Assembly (NCBI RefSeq): GCF_000381745.1
Contig: NZ_KB907016.1
Coordinates: forward strand, 1-38,008
DNA length: 38,008 nt
Origin: Psychromonas ossibalaenae ATCC BAA-1528
GTDB lineage: Bacteria > Pseudomonadota > Gammaproteobacteria > Enterobacterales > Psychromonadaceae
Direction: 5' to 3'
Below the pieces are notes generated by a model. It saw only the letters and a list, made by a program, of their open reading frames with translations. It was not told the DNA's origin and made no database searches. The position numbers were made by a program, and so were the translations under genes. Every line of letters begins with the position of its first letter. Position 1 is the first letter of the stretch. Positions 1 to 7,449 of this stretch are shown here, one piece after another.

Positions 1-2
1 AA

Positions 3-29
3 AAAAGCCAAGGCAGAACCTTGGCTTTT
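3..29 (-). terminator. Outer rho-independent terminator downstream of ilvC
   Basis: An 11-bp perfect stem (positions 3-13 pairing with 19-29, loop CAGAA) ends in a T tract when read on the minus strand. It is the distal one of two similar terminators after ilvC and probably arose with the duplicated ilvC tail next to it. Confidence 0.8.
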
Positions 30-54
30 AAACATTAAAAACTAAATAAAAGAA

Positions 55-114
55 TTAAGAAGCTTCTACAATCGTTTTCATGTCTGTCGGAATGTACAGC
101 AGACGTAGTTTTAT
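55..114 (-). pseudogene. Duplicated 3' tail of ilvC (remnant)
   Basis: Read on the minus strand this piece encodes [18 protein letters not shown] followed by TAA, against [16 protein letters not shown] at the end of the intact ilvC. The last 30 bases of the two copies differ at only two positions. It has no start codon and lies between the two terminators, so it is a relic of a partial tandem duplication of the ilvC 3' end plus terminator, or of a former second ilvC copy. It is not expected to be translated. Confidence 0.75.
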
Positions 115-131
115 TTAGCAATTACGGATAC

Positions 132-159
132 AAAAAAGCCAAGCTAAATAGCCTGGCTT
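132..159 (-). terminator. Inner rho-independent terminator of ilvC
   Basis: A 9-bp stem (136-144 with 151-159) with a single G-U pair in the RNA, a 6-nt loop and a run of Ts on the minus strand, starting 20 nt after the ilvC stop codon. Its stem sequence is close to that of the terminator at 3-29. Confidence 0.8.
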
Positions 160-178
160 AAAATCGAGTTAGCTGTTA

Positions 179-1660
179 TTAAGAAGCTTCTACAATTGTT
201 TTCATATCGGTCATGTAGCCGCGTAGTTTCTTACCTACGATTTCTACCGGGTGAGAACGAACTGCTTCGTTAACTTCAATTAAACGTGCGTTATCAACAG
301 AGTTAGATTTAACTGTTAAAGGTTTACCCAGCATTTCCGGGCTTAATGCTTTAACGAAATCTGCAAGTAACGGCTTAGCAGCATGGTCAAACAGGTAACA
401 ACCGTATTCAGCAGTATCAGAGATAACAACGTTCATTTCGTAAAGTTTCTTACGAGCGATTGTATTAGCGATAAGCGGTGTTTCATGTAGAGACTCGTAG
501 TATGCAGACTCATCGATGATACCTGATGCAGTCATTGCTTCAAATGCAAGTTCAACACCCGCTTTGATCATAGCTACTAAGAAGATACCGTGGTCGTAGA
601 ACTCCTGCTCATCAATTTCCATGTCGCCGGCTGGTTGTTTTTCAAAACCAGTTTCAGCAGTTGCTGCACGCCATTTTAGCAGGTTAACGTCATCGTTAGC
701 CCAGTCAGCCATCATAGTTGCAGAGAATTCACCTTCAATGATGTCATCCATGTGCTTATTGAATAGCGGACGTAAGATATCTTTAAGCTCTAAAGACATA
801 TCGAAGGCTTTGATTTTAGACGGGTTAGATAGACGATCCATCATATTAGTGATGCCGCCGTATTTAAGGCCTTCAGTCACCGTTTCCCAGCCGTATTGGA
901 TAAGTTTAGATGCGTAACCCGGCTCAAGGCCGTCAGCAACCATTTTTTCGTAACCTAAGATTGCGCCGGTTTGTAACATACCACAAAGGATAGTCTGCTC
1001 ACCCATCAGGTCAGATTTTACTTCAGCAACAAAAGAAGACATCAGAACACCAGCGCGATCGCCGCCTGTTGCAGATGCGTATGCTTTAGCCCATGCAAGA
1101 CCGTGGCCTTGTGGATCGTTCGCCGGGTGAACAGCGATTAGTGTTGGAACACCAAAACCACGCTTGTATTCTTCACGTACTTCAGAACCAGGACACTTAG
1201 GTGCACACATGATAACGGTTAAGTCTTCACGAACCTGCATGCCTTCTTCAACGATATTGAAACCGTGAGAATAAGCTAGTGTTGCGCCTTCTTTCATAAG
1301 AGGCATAACCGCACCCACTACAGCAGTGTGCTGTTTGTCAGGTGTTAAGTTACAGATTAAATCAGCAGTTGGAATTAACTCTTCGTAAGTACCAACAGTG
1401 AAACCATTTTCAGTTGCATTTTTCCAAGACTGACGTTTTTCAGCAATTGCCGCGCCGCGTAATGTGTACGATACATCAAGACCAGAATCACGCATGTTTA
1501 AACCTTGGTTTAAACCTTGAGCACCACAACCTACGATAACTACTTTTTTGCCTTTTAGTGCTTCACAGCCTTCAGAAAATTCAGTACGGTCCATAAAACG
1601 ACATTGACCTAATTGATGTAACTTCTCACGTAGAGGAAGGGTATTAAAGTAGTTAGCCAT
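179..1660 (-). CDS. ilvC: Ketol-acid reductoisomerase (class II, NADP+)
   Basis: Catalyses the Mg2+- and NADPH-dependent isomeroreduction of acetolactate or acetohydroxybutyrate, the second step of branched-chain amino acid synthesis, in the cytosol. The start is the ATG opening [20 protein letters not shown], which matches the enterobacterial IlvC N-terminus and has GGAG nine bases upstream; a TTG five codons earlier (1675) is open but unlikely. The 493 residues fit the long class II form with duplicated C-terminal knotted domains. Visible are the nucleotide-binding [12 protein letters not shown], the CAPKCPG segment and the metal-ligand helix with [11 protein letters not shown]. It is transcribed divergently from the sulfurtransferase-ilvY pair, so IlvY control is expected, as in E. 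coli. Confidence 0.97.
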   Translation of the reverse strand: MANYFNTLPLREKLHQLGQCRFMDRTEFSEGCEALKGKKVVIVGCGAQGLNQGLNMRDSGLDVSYTLRGAAIAEKRQSWKNATENGFTVGTYEELIPTADLICNLTPDKQHTAVVGAVMPLMKEGATLAYSHGFNIVEEGMQVREDLTVIMCAPKCPGSEVREEYKRGFGVPTLIAVHPANDPQGHGLAWAKAYASATGGDRAGVLMSSFVAEVKSDLMGEQTILCGMLQTGAILGYEKMVADGLEPGYASKLIQYGWETVTEGLKYGGITNMMDRLSNPSKIKAFDMSLELKDILRPLFNKHMDDIIEGEFSATMMADWANDDVNLLKWRAATAETGFEKQPAGDMEIDEQEFYDHGIFLVAMIKAGVELAFEAMTASGIIDESAYYESLHETPLIANTIARKKLYEMNVVISDTAEYGCYLFDHAAKPLLADFVKALSPEMLGKPLTVKSNSVDNARLIEVNEAVRSHPVEIVGKKLRGYMTDMKTIVEAS

Positions 1661-1743
1661 TGCAGGGCACTCCAAAAAATTAGTTAATAGGGGTTAACGC
1701 AGGTAAAGTTGTTCTTTATCATTGTTTTGTATTTTCGAGAAGC

Positions 1744-1771
1744 ACTATAGCGCATAACTTATATTGCGCAA
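1744..1771 (-). promoter_or_regulatory. Predicted ilvC promoter with possible IlvY operator overlap
   Basis: On the minus strand TTGCGC (1766-1771) and TATAGT (1744-1749) are separated by 16 bp, a plausible sigma-70 promoter about 80 bases before the ilvC start. The -35 box lies in a stretch rich in TTGC/GCAA elements (about 1764-1800, including ATTGCGCAAAAT and TTGGCAAT). In E. coli an IlvY operator overlaps the ilvC -35 box, so these elements are candidate IlvY sites. The promoter call is from spacing and sequence only. Confidence 0.45.
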
Positions 1772-1919
1772 AATGATATATTGGCAATGTTATGTTGCAT
1801 AAAATGAAATATACTAAGCGTCCATTGTAGTGTTTCAGGCTGTCTCGGCTGATTCGATAAATTTATAACGTATTCAAATAGATATTATTAAAAAAGAAAC
1901 ATAAAAAGAAGGAAATGTT

Positions 1920-2774
1920 ATGCCGTCGTTAATATTACCCAGCCCGCTTGTTTCAGTAGACTGGTTGAAATCTCATATCGAACACTCGGATTTAGTGCTG
2001 CTGGACAGCAGCTGGTTTATGCCTAATGTAAATAGAGACGGTCAATTGGAGTGGTTTCAAGAACGCATTCCCGGGGCGTTATTTTTCGACTTTGACCGGG
2101 AGGTTTGTAACCACCATAGTGAGCTGCCGCATATGATGCCCAGTGAGGCTGATTTTCAGCAGTCGGCGCAGGATTTAGGTATCAGCCAAAGCAGCACCAT
2201 TGTGGTTTATGACAGCTTAGGCATTTTTTCCAGCCCTCGTGTCTGGTGGATGTTTAAAAGCATGGGCTTTAAGCAGATTGCAGTATTAGACGGCGGTTTA
2301 CCCGCATGGAAAGCCAATGGTTTAGCAACCGAAAGTGGTAATAAAATTAAGCCGGTAGAGAAAGGTGATTTTATTGCTGATTATCAGAGTGCATTGATAT
2401 GTGATGCGGATAAGGTTCTGTCGGCAACACAAAACCCTGAGCAGGCCATTATTGATGCCCGACCGTCTGCCAGGTTTTTAGGTGAAGTTCCTGAACCAAG
2501 AGCCGGCGTGCGCTCCGGCCATATGCCTAATGCTAAAAACCTGCCGGCTGCTGACATTCTTAAAGATCAGAAAATGCTGGATGCTTACCAGTTGGCACGG
2601 CTTTTTGAAGCCATTGCACCGAAAAAGCAGCATATTATTTTCAGCTGCGGCTCCGGAGTGACCGCCTGCATTTTAGCATTAGGTGCAGCACTTGCCGGGT
2701 ATGAAGATTTATGTGTTTATGACGGTTCCTGGAGTGAATGGGGAAGCCGGGATGATTTACCGGTTGTGAAATAA
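1920..2774 (+). CDS. sseA: 3-mercaptopyruvate/thiosulfate sulfurtransferase (tandem rhodanese)
   Basis: A 284-residue two-domain rhodanese that transfers sulfur from 3-mercaptopyruvate or thiosulfate to an acceptor such as cyanide or thiols. The inactive N-terminal domain (about 10-135) contains the typical VVYDS and VLDGGLPAW strings. The C-terminal domain (about 160-280) carries IIDARP and the active-site loop CGSGVTAC with the catalytic cysteine near residue 243; a CGSGVT loop is typical of mercaptopyruvate sulfurtransferases. The start has AAGGAAA upstream. It occupies the place where ilvY usually faces ilvC, and its stop is only 2 bp from the ilvY start, so the two are probably co-transcribed. 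The sseA symbol rests on family resemblance. Confidence 0.88.
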   Translation: MPSLILPSPLVSVDWLKSHIEHSDLVLLDSSWFMPNVNRDGQLEWFQERIPGALFFDFDREVCNHHSELPHMMPSEADFQQSAQDLGISQSSTIVVYDSLGIFSSPRVWWMFKSMGFKQIAVLDGGLPAWKANGLATESGNKIKPVEKGDFIADYQSALICDADKVLSATQNPEQAIIDARPSARFLGEVPEPRAGVRSGHMPNAKNLPAADILKDQKMLDAYQLARLFEAIAPKKQHIIFSCGSGVTACILALGAALAGYEDLCVYDGSWSEWGSRDDLPVVK

Positions 2775-2776
2775 AG

Positions 2777-3658
2777 GTGGATATTAAATCGTTACAGCTG
2801 TTTTTACATCTGGCAAACAGTCTGCATTTTTCTAAAACAGCGCAGGCGATGCATGTCAGCCCTTCCACGCTCAGCCGCTGTATTCAGCGTATTGAAGATG
2901 AGTTAGGGGCCGCTTTGCTGATCCGTGACAACCGCTCGGTGGTATTAACTGAAGCCGGGCTACTCTTTAAACAATATGCACTGCAGCAGGTTGAACAATG
3001 GGCGTTATTAAAACGTTCTATTAACCAGACAAAAACGGAACTGGAAGGGGAGATTAACCTGTATTGTTCGGTGACCGCAGCCTACAGCCATCTGCCGCCT
3101 ATTATCGAACGCTTTCGGCGTCTGCACCCTAAAGTTGAAATTAAACTGAGCACCGGCGACAGTGCAGTTGCGATTGAACAGGTATTACAGCATAAGGTGG
3201 ATTTTGCGATAACAGCTTATCCCGATACGTTCCCGGCACGGTTACATTTTATTCAGCTTGCTGAAATCCCCCTGTCTATTATAGGGCCAACGACCCCCTG
3301 CGCGGTAACTCAGCAGATAAATATGGCTAATATTGACTGGAAAAATGTGCCGTTTATTTTGCCGGAACACGGTCCAGTGCGCCGCCGCTTTGACAGCTGG
3401 TATCGACAGTTAAAATCTGGCAAGCCGTTTATTTACGCTAAAGTTGCCGGTCACGAAGCATTAATCAGTATGGTGGCTTTAGGCTGCGGTGTAGGTATTG
3501 CCCCTGATGTGGTGATTGAAAACAGTCCGGTACGGGAACGGGTACAAAGTTTATTAACCGCTACTCGCCTGCAGTCCTTTGATTTAGGTGTCTGCTGCCA
3601 TAAAACCCGTTTAAATGAACCGTTAATCAGCGCATTTATCAGTTGTGTTGAAAGCTGA
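2777..3658 (+). CDS. ilvY: LysR-type regulator IlvY (activator of ilvC)
   Basis: A 293-residue LysR-family regulator with an N-terminal winged helix-turn-helix (about 1-60, with MHVSPSTLSRCIQRIEDELG) and a type 2 periplasmic-binding-like effector domain. Several strings match enterobacterial IlvY closely: CSVTAAYSHLPPI, GPVRRR and SMVALGCGVGIAPDVVIENSP. IlvY senses acetolactate/acetohydroxybutyrate and activates ilvC. The start codon is GTG, 2 bp after the sulfurtransferase stop. Unlike the classic arrangement, ilvY does not abut ilvC but is reached through the sulfurtransferase gene, so autoregulation from the shared intergenic region would also control that gene. Confidence 0.92.
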   Translation: MDIKSLQLFLHLANSLHFSKTAQAMHVSPSTLSRCIQRIEDELGAALLIRDNRSVVLTEAGLLFKQYALQQVEQWALLKRSINQTKTELEGEINLYCSVTAAYSHLPPIIERFRRLHPKVEIKLSTGDSAVAIEQVLQHKVDFAITAYPDTFPARLHFIQLAEIPLSIIGPTTPCAVTQQINMANIDWKNVPFILPEHGPVRRRFDSWYRQLKSGKPFIYAKVAGHEALISMVALGCGVGIAPDVVIENSPVRERVQSLLTATRLQSFDLGVCCHKTRLNEPLISAFISCVES

Positions 3659-3689
3659 TAATAGGTGTTTGTGATAAAGAGAAGGTTAT

Positions 3690-4067
3690 ATGAAAAAATC
3701 CACTAAAGCGTTATTACTGTCAGCTTTTTTATGTCCGGGAGCAGGGCATTTTTATTTGAAAAAATATATCCGCGGCAGTGTGTTAACAGGGGCTTTTATT
3801 AGTGCTCTTGTGGTTTTAATAGGCGATGTTATCAATATCACTAATCAGGTAACGGCGCAGCTTACAGAGCAGATAAACGCGGGAAACATCGCGTTAGACT
3901 TGACTGAGTTAACTGCTTCCATAACAGAAAAACTGCAGGGTTTCGAAGCGCCGTACCTTACTCAAATTTCGTACCTATTAATGATTTTATGGATAGTCTC
4001 TGTTGTAGATTCCTACCGAGTCGGCCGCAGGATAGAACAATATGATGATCGTGAATTATTGCAATAG
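3690..4067 (+). CDS. Small membrane protein of unknown function
   Basis: A 125-residue protein with a good AGAAGG ribosome site. The N-terminus has LLSAFLCPGAGHFYLKKYIRG, a glycine-containing hydrophobic turn reminiscent of TM2-type membrane proteins. A hydrophobic segment follows (about 30-48), then a polar stretch (about 50-90) that may lie outside the membrane, then a final membrane segment (about 91-108) ending in DSYRVGRRIEQYDD. Probably two or three transmembrane helices in the inner membrane. It follows ilvY by about 30 bp on the same strand and might be read through, but nothing in it suggests a role in amino acid synthesis. Function not recognised. Confidence 0.7.
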   Translation: MKKSTKALLLSAFLCPGAGHFYLKKYIRGSVLTGAFISALVVLIGDVINITNQVTAQLTEQINAGNIALDLTELTASITEKLQGFEAPYLTQISYLLMILWIVSVVDSYRVGRRIEQYDDRELLQ

Positions 4068-4449
4068 CCGCAGTGTTTGCGTTTTTGATCTGCCGTTAAA
4101 TAACGCTGCAAAAAGCCTCTATAGATAATTAAGGTTCTTAATATTCAGATGATATTTATTCAATTTGGATATAAAGGACCTTTTTTTTCCTTTTTGTGCT
4201 GATTACGTTTGGCTCTGAAAAATCGCTGTAGTATATTGAAATTCTAGCTGGTCATTTTTTACTCAGTAAAGAGAGTTCACTTTGTAACAGCTTGTAATTG
4301 CATAGGAATTATATTCCTTTTATTATCATATAGATTCGGAGAAGTATTTAAGCCTGCTTCAATTTAAATTTACTCCTCTACATAGAAACGCTGTTAGTTT
4401 TTGACGTAGAGTGATCATTTTACACCTGCAGTAAAAAGTAAGGGACATT
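4068..4449. other. Intergenic region, no gene seen
   Basis: 382 bp without a convincing reading frame. It is AT-rich and contains two small hairpins near T tracts: 4173-4193 (AAAGGA pairing with TCCTTT across a T-rich loop) and 4304-4318 (AGGAAT pairing with ATTCCT, followed by TTTTA). Either could be a weak terminator for upstream transcription. I see no convincing promoter with good spacing. Confidence 0.4.
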
Positions 4450-4941
4450 ATGAACGATTATAAAATAAGAGAAATTATTGAGTCCGACTGGCCGGCAATA
4501 ATGAGAATTCAAAATGAAGCTTATTATTCAATCGAAGCGGAAAGTGAAGAGGTACTCAGATCTAAGCATTTAAGCTCGCCTTCAACTTGTATAGTTTGTG
4601 AGAATTCGACAGGACAGGTAATAGGTTACGGTTTGGCGCATGCATATCCCAGCCATCAGGCGCCGCAGCTTGGCGTAGCGCTTGCTGAAAAAGTGACTTC
4701 GAATAATCTTTTTATTCATGATCTGGCTGTTGAAAAAGAATCTCAGGGGCAAGGTTTAGCTAAGGTTTTATTTAATTATTTAAAATTCCTGGCTATCCAG
4801 TTTAATTATTCCAGTTTGTCGCTGGTTGCTATTCAAAATGCAGATTCGTTCTGGTCAAAAATGGGGTTTGAAAGTCTGACTCTGAAAAGCCTGGGTCCTT
4901 CTTATAATAAAAATGCTTCTTTTATGGTCACACTGGTTTGA
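4450..4941 (+). CDS. GNAT-family N-acetyltransferase
   Basis: 163 residues with the GNAT fold layout. A beta1-alpha1 start (YKIREIIESDWPAIMRIQNEAY) is followed by the acetyl-CoA pyrophosphate-binding motif A at about 92-112 (FIHDLAVEKESQGQGLAKVL, with the Q-x-x-G-x-A pattern as QGQGLA) and a C-terminal motif B region (FWSKMGFESL). It would acetylate a small molecule or protein amine in the cytosol; the substrate cannot be read from the sequence. The start has AGGGAC upstream. The neighbours are unrelated, so there is no functional context. Confidence 0.88.
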   Translation: MNDYKIREIIESDWPAIMRIQNEAYYSIEAESEEVLRSKHLSSPSTCIVCENSTGQVIGYGLAHAYPSHQAPQLGVALAEKVTSNNLFIHDLAVEKESQGQGLAKVLFNYLKFLAIQFNYSSLSLVAIQNADSFWSKMGFESLTLKSLGPSYNKNASFMVTLV

Positions 4942-4963
4942 TAACCTGAATGTTGTAGTATCC

Positions 4964-5004
4964 ACCCGCTCTTTCTAAAAAAATTAAGTTTCCGTTGAGC
5001 GGGT
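4964..5004. repeat. Long-loop inverted repeat after the GNAT gene
   Basis: ACCCGCTC (4964-4971) pairs perfectly with GAGCGGGT (4997-5004) across a 25-nt A/T-rich loop. There is no clean T tract, so it may be a weak terminator or an mRNA 3' stabiliser. Confidence 0.35.
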
Positions 5005-5054
5005 AATAATTTAAGTGCTTTATTTACACTGCTGTATAGAACAAGAGAGCTGAT

Positions 5055-5612
5055 ATGAGCTGGATGCAGTTTGTTATTGAATTATTAGACAAAATAACCT
5101 GGCCGCTGGTGCTGGTGTTTTTCTTTATCACCCTGCGCCAGCCTCTGTCTGCATTGATTCCCTTAGCCAAAAAAGTAAAATATAAAGAGTTTGAAGTCGA
5201 ATTCAATCAGGAATTAAAAGCACTTACTGAACAGGCAAAGGGGGAGTTTCCAGAATTTAATATTGATAAAAAATCGTTGATTACAGCTTCTGCTGACAAC
5301 CTGCCTAATTCAGCCGTATTAGAAGCCTGGAAAGAGGTTGATGACGCTGCAGAAAAACTGATTAAATCGTTAAACCAAAATATCGACCTTCATATTAGTA
5401 CCCGTTATAAGCTGATGGAAAATATTCTGCTCAGTGAAAAAATAATCGATAGAAAAAAAGGAAAATTGTTTAACGAATTAAGACAGTTGAGAAATAAGGT
5501 TGCCCATGCCAAAGATTTTGAGGTAGGTAAGGCTCAGGCACTGCAGTATATTGAACTGTGTTTTGTTTTGGTCGATCACCTTAATCAACGGACAGACAAG
5601 CAGAGCCGTTAA
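5055..5612 (+). CDS. Membrane-anchored protein with HEPN-like RNxxxH motif
   Basis: 185 residues. One N-terminal membrane helix (about 12-27, ITWPLVLVFFFITL) is followed by a charged, mostly helical cytosolic part. Near the C-terminus lies LFNELRQLRNKVAHA, with Arg146, Asn147 and His151 in the R-N-x-x-x-H arrangement seen in HEPN ribonucleases and in HEPN-like DUF4145 proteins. What is seen is one membrane segment plus a helical domain with this motif. That it is a HEPN RNase is inference; many non-toxic helical proteins carry RNxxAH. No partner antitoxin or nucleotidyltransferase gene lies beside it. The start is ATG with AAGAGAG upstream. Confidence 0.65.
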   Translation: MSWMQFVIELLDKITWPLVLVFFFITLRQPLSALIPLAKKVKYKEFEVEFNQELKALTEQAKGEFPEFNIDKKSLITASADNLPNSAVLEAWKEVDDAAEKLIKSLNQNIDLHISTRYKLMENILLSEKIIDRKKGKLFNELRQLRNKVAHAKDFEVGKAQALQYIELCFVLVDHLNQRTDKQSR

Positions 5613-5616
5613 AACT

Positions 5617-5661
5617 TATACCCAAGCTGCTTGAATCTGCATATTCATTGGTTCGGGTATA
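5617..5661. repeat. Dispersed-type intergenic inverted repeat (TATACCC...GGGTATA)
   Basis: TATACCC at 5617-5623 is mirrored by GGGTATA at 5655-5661, five bases after a stop codon. Short elements of this form, beginning TATACCCAA and ending in GGGTATA, are common between genes in Vibrio-like marine gammaproteobacteria. Only one copy is seen here. It may act as a 3' hairpin or terminator. Confidence 0.5.
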
Positions 5662-5716
5662 TATCATACTGCCGGTTTTTTGATGGTGCTTTTCTTTTAA
5701 CCACAGGGCTAGCCGC

Positions 5717-6241
5717 ATGTATAAGTATCTAAATAATCTAATTTTTTACTTATTAGCATTAAGGCCTAAAGTATTTTTCTCCGGCGTTTACGGGTTGGCT
5801 CTATTATGGATGCTGCTTGTCTCTTTTTTCGATTATTTTTTCTTTAGCGCTGCAGTTGAAAGCGCTCCTGTGCTCAGTGATTCTGAATATATCCGTCTTG
5901 CCGTCTCCTCTTTAATTGAAGCTCCAGTCTGGGAAACGCTAATATTTCAGAGCCTTATTCAGCGCCTATTACAACAGACATATAATAACGCATGTTTATC
6001 AATTACAGCTGCTGCCGGCTTATTTGCATTAATCCATTTAACCAACTCAGTCGTTAATGCCGTTATTATTCTCTCGCTTGGTTGCGCATTAGCGCTTAGC
6101 TATGAATATGTCCGCATCAGGGCAGGTGAACGTAGTGCGTTTATTGTGGTGTGTGCCGCACATAGTTTATGGAATACCTTAGTGCTGATCATGATGCCTT
6201 TTGTTTTTCTTATGTTAGGCATGGAGACTGCGGGCTTTTGA
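5717..6241 (+). CDS. CPBP-family (Rce1/CAAX-protease-like) membrane protein, degenerate motif
   Basis: 174 residues with four or five hydrophobic segments. The C-terminal half shows the three CPBP signatures: EAPVWETLIFQ (Glu73, in place of the canonical EExxxR), FALIH (His107) and AAHSLWN (His149, Asn153). CPBP proteins are intramembrane glutamate endopeptidases or have lost that activity. Here the second Glu of motif 1 is Thr and the Arg is Gln, while the first Glu and both His are kept, so catalysis is uncertain. No bacteriocin cluster surrounds it, so an immunity role has no contextual support. The start has AGGG about nine bases upstream. Confidence 0.7.
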   Translation: MYKYLNNLIFYLLALRPKVFFSGVYGLALLWMLLVSFFDYFFFSAAVESAPVLSDSEYIRLAVSSLIEAPVWETLIFQSLIQRLLQQTYNNACLSITAAAGLFALIHLTNSVVNAVIILSLGCALALSYEYVRIRAGERSAFIVVCAAHSLWNTLVLIMMPFVFLMLGMETAGF

Positions 6242-6338
6242 TATAAAAGATGTAAACAGGAAATATACCGCCTGTACTGGACAATGATAATCATTACTTT
6301 TATTCTGCGTTTTTAATTTATTAGCTTTTAGGCTGCAG

Positions 6339-7190
6339 ATGACTGATTTAAAAAACTCAATCGATAAAGATTTAATGTCCGCTGGTAATAAAGGGCTGCA
6401 GCAGCGCTTTTACCAGTTAAGAAATAACAAGTTCTTTGAGCTGTTTGTTATTACGGTAATTATTTTCTCCGCATTAATGATTGGTGCGAATACCTATGAT
6501 ATGCCGAATCATGTATTAACGTTTATCTATGTTTTAGACTGGACTATTACGCTGATTTTTCTTGTTGAAATCATGATCCGCTTTATCGGAGAGCCGGACA
6601 AAAAACGTTTTTTCCATAATTTATGGAATGTTTTCGATACGTTAATTGTGATTGTCAGTTTAATTCCGATAGACGATGGAGACATGGCCGTCTTGGGGCG
6701 TCTAGTCCGTATTTTCCGGGTACTGCGCATGATTTCAATTATTCCTGAACTACGCCTGCTGATTAACTCACTAGTAAAAGCATTACCACAGCTAGGTTAT
6801 GTGATGCTGCTGATGTTTATTATTTTTTATATTTATGCTGCGGTCGGTTCAACATTCTTTGCTGATATTAACCCTGTTTTGTGGGGAGATATTTCCATTA
6901 GTTTACTAACCCTGTTCAGGGTCATGACCTTTGAAAGCTGGACGTCGGTGATGTACGAAACCATGGCTGTTTATCCTCTTTCGTGGATCTATTATCTGAC
7001 CTTTATCTTTTTTACCGCATTTGCATTTTTAAATATGGTGATCGGTATTGTGGTAAATGTATTAGAGCAGGAAAGGCAGAAGCTTGAAGATGAGCAGGAC
7101 AAGTTATGCGCACAGCCGAGCATGTCTGACCTGCAGCTGCAGTTAGATGAAATTAAAGGATTACTAAAAAAACAGCATAACTCAGGATAA
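6339..7190 (+). CDS. Voltage-gated ion channel, BacNav-type sodium channel
   Basis: 283 residues with a single six-helix voltage-gated channel domain that would act as a tetramer in the inner membrane. S1-S3 occupy about 30-120. S4 carries regularly spaced arginines (RLVRIFRVLRMISIIPELR, about 122-140). The pore loop has TFESWTS (Glu199), very close to the TLESW selectivity filter of NaChBac/NavAb-type Na+ channels. S6 (about 215-240) runs into a charged coiled coil (EQERQKLEDEQDKL...LDEIKGLLKK), typical of the C-terminal tetramerisation helix of BacNav proteins. Na+ selectivity is inferred from the filter; Leu is replaced by Phe. In marine bacteria such channels serve Na+ homeostasis or motility. 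A terminator follows at 7226. Confidence 0.88.
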   Translation: MTDLKNSIDKDLMSAGNKGLQQRFYQLRNNKFFELFVITVIIFSALMIGANTYDMPNHVLTFIYVLDWTITLIFLVEIMIRFIGEPDKKRFFHNLWNVFDTLIVIVSLIPIDDGDMAVLGRLVRIFRVLRMISIIPELRLLINSLVKALPQLGYVMLLMFIIFYIYAAVGSTFFADINPVLWGDISISLLTLFRVMTFESWTSVMYETMAVYPLSWIYYLTFIFFTAFAFLNMVIGIVVNVLEQERQKLEDEQDKLCAQPSMSDLQLQLDEIKGLLKKQHNSG

Positions 7191-7225
7191 AGCGTCTATT
7201 TTACTTGCCGGTAAAAATGAACATA

Positions 7226-7248
7226 GGGAAGCTGATGCTTCCTTTTTT
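7226..7248 (+). terminator. Rho-independent terminator after the channel gene
   Basis: GGAAGC (7227-7232), loop TGAT, GCTTCC (7237-7242), then six Ts. It lies 36 bases after the channel stop codon and separates that gene from the histidine kinase. Confidence 0.8.
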
Positions 7249-7449
7249 GATCTGCGCTGTCAGCTTCCTCCTGAGATGGCGATTCAGGTAACAGCCGCGG
7301 CTAGGGATAATATATTCTTTAGAAAGTGTGAATACGGCCGCGCAAAAAGAGAAATTGTAAATTAAGCTATAACTATCTAAATAATCTAATAATGTAGTGT
7401 TTAATGTAACCCTCCCTATAAATGGATGATGAACTAAAGGCGGCAGGAA

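Noticed and set aside
621..917. 98-codon plus-strand frame inside ilvC
   Set aside because: It is antisense to the conserved ilvC reading frame and has no ribosome site or recognisable family; a shadow frame.
4068..4449. Small RNA or short gene in the 382-bp gap
   Set aside because: Only weak AT-rich hairpins and no promoter with good spacing or conserved short frame.
5055..5612. Toxin-antitoxin module around the HEPN-like gene
   Set aside because: No MNT-type nucleotidyltransferase or small antitoxin gene lies beside it, and the protein has a membrane helix.
5717..6241. Bacteriocin immunity role for the CPBP protein
   Set aside because: No bacteriocin precursor, export or modification genes are nearby.
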